Below, piece by piece: positions 8,601 to 18,600 of a DNA stretch of 64,000 nt (position 1 is its first letter; every line of letters starts with the position of its first letter). The notes beneath the pieces were generated by a model. It was not told the DNA's origin. It saw nothing but the letters and a program-made list of their open reading frames with translations, and did no database searches. Position numbers and translations under genes: made by a program. Source of the stretch: Comamonadaceae bacterium (GTDB lineage: Bacteria; Pseudomonadota; Gammaproteobacteria; Burkholderiales; Burkholderiaceae_C); the NCBI GenBank assembly GCA_947445115.1, contig CANFCG010000003.1, positions 48,716 through 112,715 of the forward strand, given 5' to 3'.

Positions 8601-9145
8601 AACGAGCAGATGCGTGGGCAGCGAATCATACAAATTTGAATGGTATTGCTAAAGTGGGTAATGCCATACCTTTGCTGCTAGGTGCTGGGGCACTAGTTAC
8701 ATTGATGGATGACGGGATGGATGGGATTGGAATGACCGCTTTGAAATCAGGCGGTATTGCCTTGATTGCCAATACGATGCTTCGCGCAGGGATCGGTAGA
8801 GACAGACCGATAGATGGTCAGGGGCCGCAAAGTTTTTCTCCATTTAGCGCAAATAGTTTGAAATCAGGCTTCCCATCTAATCACACGACTGCTGCGTTTG
8901 CATTGGCAGCGCCGCTTGCCCAACATTACGACGCGCCTTGGCTCTACGGCCTCGCTACTGTGACGGCGATTGGCCGCGTCCAATCGCGTCAGCATTGGCT
9001 CTCAGATACGGTAGCGGGTGGTGTTTTGGGTTATGCGGTCGGATCGGTGCTAACCGACGAGTACAAAGAGCGGACTCACAGCGGGAAGGCAAAGAGAGAG
9101 TTTTTGGCGAGCCCAAACAGTGTGGCCGTACGCTGGCATTGGTGA
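5648..9145 (+). CDS. GfcC-YjbH-PAP2 triple-domain polysaccharide export protein
   Basis: 1165 aa from the ATG at 5648, which overlaps the upstream stop. Signal peptide at about 1-20. Residues about 20-230 look like the periplasmic GfcC/YjbG capsule protein (RVIVQSGDPRWLEANP, DGRVRSFGIAPWN). Residues about 260-930 look like YjbH, an outer-membrane beta-barrel family (WLEAGFRYTDIGNRAY; GAFVTKTNVSAVQFGEGSFD). Residues about 965-1140 form a hydrophobic PAP2 phosphatase domain with all three motifs: RAGIGRDRP (Arg replaces the usual first Lys), FPSNHT, and RVQSRQHWLSD. In enterics GfcC and YjbH are separate proteins. PAP2 enzymes remove phosphate from lipid carriers such as undecaprenyl pyrophosphate, so the fusion may couple carrier recycling to export. 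That role is inference. Confidence 0.85.
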   Translation: MKAWLWIAVGCLASVSVAAQSANEHAGERLSAWLLRQSTPLEYPVGLQWQVPQERAAQHKLKQALLDTLGGKSDAQSLSAWIDRQAVTGRVIVQSGDPRWLEANPAQDPLIASDQKIVVIPRPNSVTVLMADGRSCQVLHAAGATAKKYVEACTPMQNNPRAWIAQPDGRVRSFGIAPWNAEEQDELAPGAWVWAPDPLFGLSDAFSDGLIRFLASLGATPDSGKVISIQAPVQVADYLLRRPSVSANDWGEIGLIQTPSARMASVSAMRVNISKVLPYTRSNVMFQPTDWLEAGFRYTDIGNRAYDSTGTLQTAQTYKDKSFDFKLRLREESSYVPAIALGMRDIGGTGMFSSEYFVASKRLGDLDASLGIGWGYMVSNGNLSNPLGKLNSSFYTRPSTATVSGGEIGFKAMFRGPTGLFGGVQWQASDVLTYKVEREANDYQNEPSNNNLARRSLWNFAANYRYSPAVDLAVGWERGNKLMIGVSFQTNLDGQNVPKLLNSPPPAYQVAGSSPIRSTDALAQDVLSQTGWDLLSLEERGSQLELRVRAGIGDGMQRRERMDRLNGLMQAYAEQHIRRWSVVFIEKGLTIAALEVNRDAWIARHTQPLPASLKTDAVAAYQPPESNARPSPHMAEKSQKAFSFGIAPSYSHILGGPDAFYLYQLGLAANASYQFNPSTWVQGVLDFRVLDNFEQFKYTAPSSLPRVRTFAREYATSSRTTIPLLQATHVEKPAENHFASVYGGMLESMFAGVGAEWLYRPTQSALAFGVDVNRVQQRDFNQNFALRDYRVNTGHATAYWDTGVSDILLKLQVGQYLAGDRGATVDISRRFNNGILLGAFVTKTNVSAVQFGEGSFDKGIYLSFPFDVMLPKYSEKSATVAWQPLTRDGGARLIRANPLYNMTSGRDAKAFQFESPQPQNIVTARTDEQAFVVPLTLSKELATESLAASIGRSVSYVGDQLTHPQSKEPWLLGAAAVLGAAVIDKRADAWAANHTNLNGIAKVGNAIPLLLGAGALVTLMDDGMDGIGMTALKSGGIALIANTMLRAGIGRDRPIDGQGPQSFSPFSANSLKSGFPSNHTTAAFALAAPLAQHYDAPWLYGLATVTAIGRVQSRQHWLSDTVAGGVLGYAVGSVLTDEYKERTHSGKAKREFLASPNSVAVRWHW

Positions 9146-9169
9146 TAATGTGAATTAAACGAGTAAAAA

Positions 9170-11482
9170 ATGATGACAAATATTAAAAAATTTACCAAGC
9201 AAACCGCAGCGACGCTGTCCGTGCTGGCGATGAGTGCGTTGTCGTTTGCTCAAGCTGTCGATCCAAGGCTTATGCAGGGCGGCGCGGCGCCTGCTGGGGT
9301 TCAGGCTATTCCAGCCACTGGCGCATCGGGGTTCACGAGTGGTAGTGTGGGTACGCCGCAGTTGCGCTCTGCGCCTGAACTGCAGCCGCTGGGTGCTAAG
9401 CCGGTCTTGCCGCCGCCCAGTGCTTTGCCAGCGCTTAAGCCCAATGAGTTTCAAAAATTTATAGCGGAAGCGAATGGTCGGACGTTGCCATTATTTGGCT
9501 TTGATTTCTTTGAAAATCCGCTGACGCCCATTCAAAATGCCCCTGTGAGCAGCGACTATCCATTGGGGGCTGGCGATGAGATCATTGTTCGGGGCTGGGG
9601 TTCTGTGGATATTGATGTCAAAGCAGTCATTGACCGTAACGGGCAAATCACCATTCCAAAAGTCGGTCCCGTGCAGCTATCCGGTGTCAAAGCCTCGCAA
9701 GCGCCGGCAGCGGTTCGCGCTGCTATTGGCCGTTACTACCAAGGTTTCGAGTTGAGTGTCACGATGGGGCAACTGCGCACGATCACTTTGTATGTGGTGG
9801 GTCAGGCGCGTAAGCCGGGTGCGTATAACGTCAGTAGTCTCTCAACTTTGGTGAGCGGTCTGTTTGCGACCGGTGGTCCTAGCAACACGGGATCACTTCG
9901 ACATGTCCAACTCAAGCGCGCCAATCAAACGGTTGCCGAGATCGATTTGTATGAATTTTTGGCAAAAGGCATGAAGCAAGGCGACATCAGCTTATTAGAT
10001 GGCGACGTGATTGTGATACCTGCGGCATCGGGCTACATTGCTTTGACGGGTGCAGTCACGACCCCCGCTATTTACGAGCTTAAAAATGACAAGGAAAGTA
10101 TTGGCGACCTCTTGGCACTTGCTGGTGGAATGCCCGTGATGGCGCAAATCAGCGAAGTAAAGTTGGAGCGCATTGCAGCCACTGCTGTTGCTGGTGAATC
10201 TAGAACGGTTGAATCCATCATTTTGGATGCCAAAGGATTAAAAATGCCGCTTCGCAGTGGCGATATGGTCTTTGTGCCGAATCTCATTCCAGGCTTTGGC
10301 AATGCGGTGACGCTTCGTGGCAACGTGAGCCAGCCCGCAAGACTGCCATGGATGGCTGGGATGAAAATTCGCGACTTAATTCCGAACAAAGAAAGTTTGG
10401 TTAGCGCGGCTTCGATACAAAAGCAAAACCAAGTTTTAGTGACGGGTGAGGGTGCAAAGAGCAGCAAGGACTCAACGGATTCTTTGGCGGCACGCATTGG
10501 CAATGTTTTGGATGAGGTTAATCTTGAATATGCGGTTGTGGAACGGATCAATCCTAAAGACTTGTCAGTGCAGCTCATTCCCTTTAATTTGGGAAATGCA
10601 CTGGCAGATGCCAAATCAGCAGACAACTTGCTTTTGCAATCTAGGGATGTGGTGACCGTATTCTCTATCAACGATGTCCGTGTACCGCTGGCTAAACGCC
10701 GTGTATTTGTACGAGTCGAAGGCGAAGTGGTGCGACCTGGTGTGTACCAGATGGCAGCGAACGATACCTTGCAAGTCATGCTGGATAAGGCTGGCGGCTT
10801 AACTCCCGATGCTTATTTGTATGGGTCAGCTTTCTTCCGAGAAGATGTGCGAAGAGCGCAGGCAGAAAATTTAAAGGCGCTCATTCGCCGTTTAGAAACG
10901 GAATCTGAAGGTGGCTTAAGTCAAGTCGCGCAAAGCAGCGGCGCGGCTTCAGATCAAGCCCTCCTGCAGGGGAAACTTCAAGTCACTGAGCAAATGCGCA
11001 AAAATTCGATTGAAAGATTAAAAACACTAACACCCTCTGGTCGGATTAACCTGAACTTACCCATACAAGTGAGTAATACCGTGAGTCAGTTGCCGTCTAT
11101 TCGGCTGGAGTCTGGCGATCGATTGATGATTCCGAATAAACCAGATTTTGTCTACGTCTTTGGCTCGGTCAACACCGAATCTGCTTTGCTGTTCGTCAAT
11201 GGAAAAACAGTGAGTGATTATTTGCTGCAAGCCGGCTCGAGCTCTGGGGCAGACCGTGACAATGTGATTTTGATGCGCGCCGATGGCAGTGCGCTCACCA
11301 ATAATAGCAGCTGGGGCAATAGCGTCATGCGAACGACGGTGATGCCAGGCGACAGTATTGTGTTGCCTGAAAAAGTGGACCGTGAAACAGGTTGGAGCAT
11401 CTTTACGCGTAATGCGAAAGACATCACTCAAATTCTGTATCAATTTGGAATTGGTGCGGCAGCATACAAAACTTTGCGGTAA
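9170..11482 (+). CDS. SLBB-domain polysaccharide export protein (Wza/GfcE-like, long form)
   Basis: 770 aa, about twice the length of Wza. It has a signal peptide ending near SALSFAQA and no lipobox cysteine, unlike canonical lipoprotein Wza. A Poly_export domain begins near residue 128 (YPLGAGDEIIVRGWGSVDID), followed by several SLBB-type repeats (for example LYVVGQARKPGAYNVSSLST, VFVRVEGEVVRPGVYQM, VYVFGSVNTESALLF). The family forms the outer-membrane channel for exported polysaccharide. It lies 24 bp after the GfcC-YjbH-PAP2 gene and 12 bp before the Wzz-type gene. Confidence 0.9.
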   Translation: MMTNIKKFTKQTAATLSVLAMSALSFAQAVDPRLMQGGAAPAGVQAIPATGASGFTSGSVGTPQLRSAPELQPLGAKPVLPPPSALPALKPNEFQKFIAEANGRTLPLFGFDFFENPLTPIQNAPVSSDYPLGAGDEIIVRGWGSVDIDVKAVIDRNGQITIPKVGPVQLSGVKASQAPAAVRAAIGRYYQGFELSVTMGQLRTITLYVVGQARKPGAYNVSSLSTLVSGLFATGGPSNTGSLRHVQLKRANQTVAEIDLYEFLAKGMKQGDISLLDGDVIVIPAASGYIALTGAVTTPAIYELKNDKESIGDLLALAGGMPVMAQISEVKLERIAATAVAGESRTVESIILDAKGLKMPLRSGDMVFVPNLIPGFGNAVTLRGNVSQPARLPWMAGMKIRDLIPNKESLVSAASIQKQNQVLVTGEGAKSSKDSTDSLAARIGNVLDEVNLEYAVVERINPKDLSVQLIPFNLGNALADAKSADNLLLQSRDVVTVFSINDVRVPLAKRRVFVRVEGEVVRPGVYQMAANDTLQVMLDKAGGLTPDAYLYGSAFFREDVRRAQAENLKALIRRLETESEGGLSQVAQSSGAASDQALLQGKLQVTEQMRKNSIERLKTLTPSGRINLNLPIQVSNTVSQLPSIRLESGDRLMIPNKPDFVYVFGSVNTESALLFVNGKTVSDYLLQAGSSSGADRDNVILMRADGSALTNNSSWGNSVMRTTVMPGDSIVLPEKVDRETGWSIFTRNAKDITQILYQFGIGAAAYKTLR

Positions 11483-11494
11483 GGGGCTAGGCGC

Positions 11495-12706
11495 ATGAAT
11501 TCAAATATAGAAACAAACGATAGCATTGAAGAGTCCGAAATCAGCCTGTGGGACATTTTGATTGCTCTAGGCGAAGAAAAAAAATGGATTTTTGGAAGTG
11601 CCGCAGCTGGCTTTGTAATTGCCTTAGTGGTGGCGCTGACGGCAACCACCAAATACACAGCCAAAACGGTTTTGATGCCGCCTCAGCAAGCGCAAAGCTC
11701 GGCGGCTAGTGCATTGGCTAGTCTTGGGTCTTTGGCGGGTTTGGCGGGCGGTGCCGCGGGCATCAAAAGTCAAGACGAGCTCTATATCGCCCTTTTAAAA
11801 AGCGAGCGCTTACAAAATAGTTTGGTTCAAAAATTTGCACTCATTGAGCGATATGACGCCAAGTTGCCAATGGATGCAAGGCAAGTGCTAGATGGCAGTG
11901 TCAAAGTGATGTCTGATAAAAAATCGGGGCTGATTACGCTCGAGGTGACTGATAAAGATCCGCAATTCTCAGCCAAGCTCGCGAATGCTTATGTCGAAGA
12001 ATTAGGCAAAGTATTAGGTGGTTTGGCAGTGAGCGAAGCGCAGCAGCGCCGTAAATTCTTTGAGCAACAAGTCACTCAAATCAAAGACCAGTTGGCTAAA
12101 AATGAAGTCACTTTTAGACAGGCTCAGGCGCAAAGCGGCATGCAAGTCACGCAAGCCTTGGCTGAAACCGGCGTTCGAGCCAGTGTCGAACTTCGTCAAC
12201 AAATTGCCACACGCGAAGTGCAACTGCAATCACTGCGTACCACCTACGCAACAGACATCAACCCAGATGTGATTCGCTTAAGCCGCGAACTATCGGCGCT
12301 TCGCGGGCAGCTGGCTAAAACAGAAAAAGGCGGTGCGAACGCGGATGCCAATTCAAGTACTGCTGATGGCGCAGGCGGTAAAGATGCCGTAGGACAAGTG
12401 GCCGTGCGTGCTTATCGTGACGTAAAAGTACAAGAAGCCATGTTGGATGTGATGATTCGCCAGTATGAGCTAGCGCGGGTGGATGAGTCGCGCGAGGGCC
12501 CGTTGTTGCAGCAAGTGGATGTGGCGTCAGTGCCAGAGCGTAAATCAGGACCTAAGCGCTCGTTGATGGTACTCGCAGGTCTTATGTTGGGACTCTTCAT
12601 CGGTTTGTGTATTGCGGGCGTTCGCCGCTTGCTTAGTAAAGCCAATGCGCAGCCCGGATGGCAAGAGCAGCGTTTGGCACTGTATAAGGCTTGGCGATTG
12701 CGCTAA
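11495..12706 (+). CDS. Wzz-type polysaccharide chain-length/export inner-membrane protein
   Basis: 403 aa. An N-terminal Wzz domain begins ISLWDILIALGEEKKWIF, with TM1 at about 31-52 followed by the periplasmic YTAKTVLMPPQ. A long coiled-coil periplasmic region follows (about 160-330), then the pre-TM2 motif ASVPERKSGPKR and TM2 at about 353-373. There is no Walker-type kinase domain, so it is a KpsE/Wzz-like co-polymerase rather than a Wzc kinase. It is the last gene of the secretion operon. No glycosyltransferase, flippase or polymerase follows. Confidence 0.88.
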   Translation: MNSNIETNDSIEESEISLWDILIALGEEKKWIFGSAAAGFVIALVVALTATTKYTAKTVLMPPQQAQSSAASALASLGSLAGLAGGAAGIKSQDELYIALLKSERLQNSLVQKFALIERYDAKLPMDARQVLDGSVKVMSDKKSGLITLEVTDKDPQFSAKLANAYVEELGKVLGGLAVSEAQQRRKFFEQQVTQIKDQLAKNEVTFRQAQAQSGMQVTQALAETGVRASVELRQQIATREVQLQSLRTTYATDINPDVIRLSRELSALRGQLAKTEKGGANADANSSTADGAGGKDAVGQVAVRAYRDVKVQEAMLDVMIRQYELARVDESREGPLLQQVDVASVPERKSGPKRSLMVLAGLMLGLFIGLCIAGVRRLLSKANAQPGWQEQRLALYKAWRLR

Positions 12707-12732
12707 GCCCTAGAGAGCCCTTCGCCGATTTG

Positions 12733-13512
12733 TTACTGCCTGATTTTGTAGCCAATACGAAGCAGGTGGACGGCAATGGTACTGACAATGGCGAGCGTGA
12801 TAAACACGATGCCAAAGCTAAGCCATGGCTCCACGTCGCTCTTGCCAAAAAAGCCATATCTAAAACCGTCAATCATGTAGAAAAATGGATTGAAGCGTGA
12901 GAGCATTTGCCAAAACGGAGGCAAGCTGTGGATGGAATAAAAGACACCCGATAAAAACGTCAGCGGCATGATGAGAAAGTTTTGAAACACCGACATTTGG
13001 TCAAACTTATCGGCCCACAGACCCGCTATCAAGCCCAAGCAGCCCAGCATGGCCGCGCCCATGATGGCAAAAATCACAATCCATAGTGGCGCGGCAAAGT
13101 GCAATTCAGCAAACCAAATCGTCACGATGAATACGCCCGCACCTACGCATAGGCCGCGTACCACAGCCGCACCCACATAGGCGAAGAACCAATCCCAATG
13201 TGTGAGCGGCGTGACCAGTAAGAAGACAAGGTTGCCCATCATCTTGCTTTGCACCATGGACGACGACGCATTGGCAAATGCGTTTTGCAGCACGCTCATC
13301 ATGACTAAGCCTGGCACGAGGAAGGCGGTGTAGCTCACCGTGTCATAAACCTTGACGTGCCCTTCCATCACATGGTGAAAAATCAGCAAATACATCACGG
13401 AAGTCAGCACAGGCGCGGTCACGGTTTGGCCAAAAACTTTCCAAAAGCGCAAAATTTCTTTGTAGAACAGGCTTTGCCAGCCGCTGGTGGTATGGGCCAT
13501 GGTGGTATTCAT
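12733..13512 (-). CDS. ABC-2 type exporter permease
   Basis: 259 aa, six hydrophobic segments. It matches the ABC2_membrane family (YadH/NodJ-like): FYKEILRFWKVFGQTVTAPV at the N-terminus and FLSGVFYSIHSLPPFWQ in the middle, typical of the family's conserved loop. It pairs with the ATPase gene upstream, which overlaps it by 4 bp. The substrate cannot be read from sequence; relatives export lipids, polysaccharides or drugs. It is convergent with the Wzz-type gene, so it need not belong to the polysaccharide operon. Confidence 0.9.
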   Translation of the reverse strand: MNTTMAHTTSGWQSLFYKEILRFWKVFGQTVTAPVLTSVMYLLIFHHVMEGHVKVYDTVSYTAFLVPGLVMMSVLQNAFANASSSMVQSKMMGNLVFLLVTPLTHWDWFFAYVGAAVVRGLCVGAGVFIVTIWFAELHFAAPLWIVIFAIMGAAMLGCLGLIAGLWADKFDQMSVFQNFLIMPLTFLSGVFYSIHSLPPFWQMLSRFNPFFYMIDGFRYGFFGKSDVEPWLSFGIVFITLAIVSTIAVHLLRIGYKIRQ

Positions 13513-14429
13513 GTTGCGTCCTTGTTTTTGTTCATCACGTCTAAAAAGACATCTTCTAAATCTGCTTTGCGCACTTCAACGTCTTCGGCGACTAAGCCCG
13601 CTTCGCGCACAGCGGCAAGGTAAGCCTCCACTTCGGCAGCGGAGTTAGCGGGTAGCTGCACGATGCGCCCCGTCACACGGGCTTTGGCGGCCATCTCGGG
13701 CGGCAACGCCTTATCCGACGTGGCTTCCAGCTTGAAGCGCAAGACGTTCGATGCAGCTGCCTTCAACAATTCGCTGGTGGAGTTCAGCGCGACCACGCGT
13801 CCTTTTTGCAGCATGGCAATGCGTCCGCAAAGCGCTTCGGCTTCCTCTAAATAGTGGGTGGTGAGCAAGACGGTGTGCCCTTGCTTGTTGAGCTTGCTAA
13901 TAAACGCCCATAGCGTTTGGCGCAGCTCCACATCCACGCCAGCCGTAGGTTCGTCCAGCACGATGACGGGCGGTTTGTGGACCAAGGCTTGCCCGACCAA
14001 CACGCGGCGCTTCATGCCGCCCGAGAGCTGGCGCATATTGGCGTTGGCTTTGTCGGTAAGCCCGAGATTTTCTAATAGCTCATCGACCCACGCGTCGTTC
14101 CGTTTAATACCGAAATAGCCCGACTGAATCATCAAAGCTTCGCGCACCGTAAAAAACGGATCAAACACCAGTTCTTGCGGTACCACGCCAATCATGCGGC
14201 GAGCGGTGGCGAAGTCGGCACGCACGTCGTGTCCATGCACCAAGACCTTGCCAGACGTGGCCTGCGTGAGACCTGCCAGTATTGAAATTAGCGTCGTCTT
14301 ACCTGCCCCGTTAGGGCCAAGGAGTCCAAAAAACTCGCCCTCGGCAATGTCGAAGTTGACACCACCTAAGGCATTGTTACTTCCGTAGCTTTTGCTCACG
14401 GATTGGAAGGAAAGTGCAGGAGTAGTCAT
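13509..14429 (-). CDS. ABC transporter ATP-binding protein
   Basis: 306 aa. Motifs in order: Walker A GPNGAGKTT, Q-loop VPQELVFDPFFT, signature LSGGMKRR, Walker B VIVLDEPTAGVD, H-loop TTHYLEEAE. This is the YadG/CcmA-like class that drives ABC-2 permeases. The C-terminal extension (about 220-306) is common in this class. It forms a two-gene exporter operon with the permease, joined by a 4-bp overlap. Confidence 0.95.
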   Translation of the reverse strand: MTTPALSFQSVSKSYGSNNALGGVNFDIAEGEFFGLLGPNGAGKTTLISILAGLTQATSGKVLVHGHDVRADFATARRMIGVVPQELVFDPFFTVREALMIQSGYFGIKRNDAWVDELLENLGLTDKANANMRQLSGGMKRRVLVGQALVHKPPVIVLDEPTAGVDVELRQTLWAFISKLNKQGHTVLLTTHYLEEAEALCGRIAMLQKGRVVALNSTSELLKAAASNVLRFKLEATSDKALPPEMAAKARVTGRIVQLPANSAAEVEAYLAAVREAGLVAEDVEVRKADLEDVFLDVMNKNKDAT

Positions 14430-14491
14430 CCAGCAATTCTAGGCGGTGGCACAATGGTGTTTTGATTGACCAATCACGCAGGAGCCATGTT

Positions 14492-15694
14492 ATGAAACTC
14501 TTTACCCCTCTCGTTATGTCTTCAGGCGGCGCAGCCGAAATCGCTGCCATCCGCCGCGATATCCACGCCAACCCCGAACTCTGTTTTCAAGAGAACCGTA
14601 CCGCCGATGTGGTGGCTGCCAAACTCACCGAGTGGGGCATCCCCGTTCACCGCGGCATGGGCACCACAGGCGTAGTCGGCACGATTGTTGGTAAAACCAA
14701 TAAGAGCGGTAAAGCCATTGGCCTACGCGCCGATATGGACGCGCTGCCGATGCAGGAGTTCAACACCTTTGCACACGCATCCAAAAACGCAGGCAAGATG
14801 CACGCGTGCGGTCACGATGGCCACACCGCCATGCTGCTCGGTGCAGCGCAGCATTTGGCCAAGACACGTGATTTTGATGGCACGGTTTACGTGATCTTCC
14901 AACCTGCCGAAGAAGGCGGCGGCGGGGCAAGGGAGATGATTAACGATGGACTCTTTACCAAGTTCCCTGTTGAAGCTGTCTTCGGTATGCATAACTGGCC
15001 AGGCGCAAAAGCTGGCACGTTTGCCGTGAGTCCTGGCCCTGTGATGGCGTCATCTAGCGAATTCAAAATTACCGTCAAAGGCAAAGGCTCACATGCTGCA
15101 TTGCCCTACGAGAGCATCGACCCTATACCTGCGGCGGCCGCGATGGTGACCGCGTTTCAAACCATTATTTCGCGCAACAAAAAACCCATCGACCCAGGCG
15201 TTATTAGCGTCACCATGATCCACGCAGGCAGCGCCACCAACGTCATCCCCGATAGCTGCGAGCTGCAAGGCACGGTGCGCACCTTCACCATGGAAGTGCT
15301 AGACATGATTGAGCGCCGCATGAAAGAAGTCGCTGACAACACGGCGGCGGTGTATGGTGCGACGTGCGAGTTTCAGTTTGACCGTAACTATCCACCCACC
15401 ATCAATTCGCAACGCGAGGCCGATTTTTGCCGCGCTGTGATGGAAGAGATGGTCGGCGCAGAGGCAGTGCTGCCGCAAGAGCCCACCATGGGCGCAGAAG
15501 ATTTCTCCTACATGCTGCAGGCCAAGCCCGGCGCGTATGTGTTCATCGCCAACGGCGAAGGCGACCACCGCGCAATGGGTCACGGAGCAGGGCCGTGTAT
15601 GTTGCACAACCCGAGCTACGATTTCAACGACGAAGTCATTCCGCTCGGCGTGAGTTATTGGGTGAGGTTGACGGAGAAGTGGTTGGTGGCTTAA
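14492..15694 (+). CDS. M20-family amidohydrolase (hippurate hydrolase/aminoacylase-like)
   Basis: 400 aa from the ATG at 14492, which has AGGAG upstream; an in-frame ATG at 14462 adds ten unconserved residues. M20D peptidase motifs: [25 protein letters not shown] (metal ligands), [11 protein letters not shown] (catalytic Glu and ligand), FGMHNWPG, and [14 protein letters not shown]. These enzymes cleave N-acyl groups from amino acids in the cytoplasm. The exact substrate is not predictable. The 3' end overlaps uvrA by 4 bp, convergent. Confidence 0.93.
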   Translation: MKLFTPLVMSSGGAAEIAAIRRDIHANPELCFQENRTADVVAAKLTEWGIPVHRGMGTTGVVGTIVGKTNKSGKAIGLRADMDALPMQEFNTFAHASKNAGKMHACGHDGHTAMLLGAAQHLAKTRDFDGTVYVIFQPAEEGGGGAREMINDGLFTKFPVEAVFGMHNWPGAKAGTFAVSPGPVMASSSEFKITVKGKGSHAALPYESIDPIPAAAAMVTAFQTIISRNKKPIDPGVISVTMIHAGSATNVIPDSCELQGTVRTFTMEVLDMIERRMKEVADNTAAVYGATCEFQFDRNYPPTINSQREADFCRAVMEEMVGAEAVLPQEPTMGAEDFSYMLQAKPGAYVFIANGEGDHRAMGHGAGPCMLHNPSYDFNDEVIPLGVSYWVRLTEKWLVA

Positions 15695-18600
15695 GCTTTT
15701 GTCAGCAAGGCTTTGAGCGCCCGCCCCGTATGCGAGCAGCTCTTCACCACGGTCTCAGGCGTGCCCGCGCACACTACCTTGCCACCGTCTTTGCCGCCTT
15801 CAGGCCCCATGTCGATCACCCAATCGGCTTCGGCAATCACGTCTAAGTCGTGCTCAATCACCACGACGCTATGACCTGCGTTGACTAACCTGTGCAGCAC
15901 GCGAATGAGCTTCTCTACATCCGCCATGTGCAAGCCTACCGTGGGCTCGTCCAGCACGTAGAGCGTGAGCGGTGTTTTTTGTCCGCGCTTGGCTACGTCA
16001 TCGCGTACCTTTGATAGCTCCGTCACCAGCTTCAATCGCTGTGCTTCGCCGCCCGAGAGCGTGGGCGAGGGCTGACCTAGCGTGAGGTAGCCAAGGCCCA
16101 CGTCCTTGAGCAATTGCAGCGGATGGGCTACGGACGGCATCGCGGCGAAGAACTCCACCGCTTCGTCCACTTCCATTTGCAGTACGTCGCCAATCGATTT
16201 GCCTTTCCAGTGCACGGCTAGTGTTTCGGGATTGAAGCGTGCGCCTTTGCAGACTTCGCACAGCACTTTGACATCGGGCAAAAAGCTCATGGCAATGGTT
16301 TTCATGCCTTGGCCTTCGCAGCCATCACAGCGGCCTGGGCCTGTGTTGAAAGAGAAACGAGCCGCCAAATAACCACGCGCCTTGGCCTCTAGCGTGTCGG
16401 CAAAGAGTTTGCGAATCAAATCCCAAAAGCCGACGTAGGTGGCGGGGCACGAGCGCGGCGTCTTGCCAATAGGCGTTTGGTCAACTTCCAAAATGCGTTC
16501 AAGACCACTGGCCGCTAGGTTGCCTTTGACTTGCGGGAATAACACCTCGCGTGCCAAGGTCGATTTGCCAGAGCCGCTCACGCCTGTGATGGCGACTAGC
16601 TTGCCTAGCGGAATATCGACGCTGACGTTTTGTAGGTTGTGGAGTTTGGCGTTTTTGATTTCGATTTTTGATGTTGAAGTGCCGCGCCTAGCTTGAAACG
16701 GATGTTTGAGCGCCGTGCCCAAATACTGCCCTGTTTGTGATTCGGCAACCGCTTGCACATCTGCTACCGATCCTTCTGCCACCAAGCGTCCGCCGCGTTT
16801 TCCAGCGGAGGAGCCAATGTCGATGATGTGGTCGGCGGCGCGGATGGTGTCCGCGTCGTGCTCGACCACGACGAGCGTATTGCCCTTGCTGCTGAGGTCT
16901 TTGAGCGCCGATAAAAGAATGGCGTTATCTCGTGCGTGCAGGCCAATGGTGGGCTCGTCCAGCACGTAGCACACGCCTTGCAGGTTGCTGCCTAGCTGCG
17001 CTGCAAGCCTTATCCGCTGGGCTTCGCCGCCTGATAGCGTAGGCGCGCCACGATCTAGTGTGAGGTACGAAAGTCCCACTTGTTCTAAGAATGCTAGTCT
17101 GCCTTCAATCTCAGGAATCAAGTCGCGGGCGATATCGGCATCGCGTCCTTTGAGCTTCAAAGTTTTGATCCAAGCGCGGACATCGGCAATCGACAGCGCT
17201 GCCACGTCGGTGATGGGCGTGCCTTCAAAACGCACAGCGCGTGCCAGCAAATTGAGACGAGTCCCCGAGCAAGATGGACACGCTTGGTCGCTCACGTCCT
17301 CAATAGCGGCTTCTTCAAAGCTTTGTTCGCGGCCTTTGTTGTCGTCGTCACGGACGGAGTCATCGAGTAATTTGCGCTGCTCTTTCGATAGCGCCACGCC
17401 CGTGCCTACGCAGTCTTTGCACCAACCGTGCTTGCTGTTGTAGCTAAAGAGGCGTGGATCGAGTTCGTTGTAGGAGGTGCTGCAAACGGGGCAGGCTCTG
17501 AGTGTGGAGAAGACAGAAATTTTTCCGATGAAGTCTGGGGCAATGAGCGGAGTTAGTACATGGACAACGCCCTTGCCATGCTCCAAAGCCACAGCCAGTG
17601 CAGCTCGCAGGGCTTTTTCATTGGCGGCATTCACGTGAATATCCGCAACAGGCAATTCCACCGTGTGTTCTTTGAAGCGGTCGATACGTGGGAAATTTGT
17701 CGTCGGTAAAAATTGTCCGTCAATGCGCAGATGCGTATAGCCACGCGGCCGCGCCCAATCGGCTAGCTCGGTGTATACGCCCTTACGGTTGATCACCAGC
17801 GGCGCGAGTAAGCCGATGTGCTGACCTTTGAAATCTCGCAAGATATGCGCAGCAATACTGTCTGGCGTTTGCGGCGCAACGGGCGTGCCGTCATGCACGC
17901 AATGCTGCACGCCGAGCTTGACGTACAAGAGGCGCAGGAAGTGCCACACCTCGGTTGCCGTGCCCACCGTGCTCTTGCGCCCGCCGCGTGAGAGCCGCTG
18001 CTCAATCGCCACGGTTGGCGGAATGCCATACACCGCATCGACTTCGGGGCGACCTGCGGGCTGCACGATGGAGCGTGCGTAGGCGTTGAGCGATTCCAAA
18101 TAACGGCGCTGGCCTTCGTTAAACAAGATGTCAAACGCCAGTGTGGATTTGCCCGAACCGCTCACGCCTGTGATGACGTTAAATTGACCGTGGGGGATGT
18201 TGACCGAGAGATTTTTGAGATTGTTTTCGCGGGCGCCTTTGATTTGGATTGAATTTGTTTGCCCCTGCGAAGTAGGGGAAATGTTGCGAAGCGACAAAGG
18301 AGTCGGTATTCTTTCACTCACACCAACAGCCCCCTCATACTCGCGCAAAGCCCGTCCCGTATGGCTTGTGGCGTTCTTTTTCAAATCATCTGGTGTGCCA
18401 ACCGCCACAATCTCTCCGCCTGCATCGCCGCCTTCTGGCCCAAGGTCAATCAGCCAATCGGAGGCGCGAATCACATCTAAGTTGTGTTCAATGATGATGA
18501 GCGAATGTCCTGCATCCAAGAGCTTGCGCAGTGCCCGCATCAGCTTGGCGATGTCATCGAAATGTAATCCCGTAGTGGGCTCATCAAACATAAAGAGCTT

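Noticed and set aside
12733..14429. ABC-2 exporter as the capsule exporter of the adjacent operon
   Set aside because: It is on the opposite strand, convergent with the Wzz-type gene, and its sequence is closer to YadG/YadH than to KpsM/KpsT. A link cannot be claimed.
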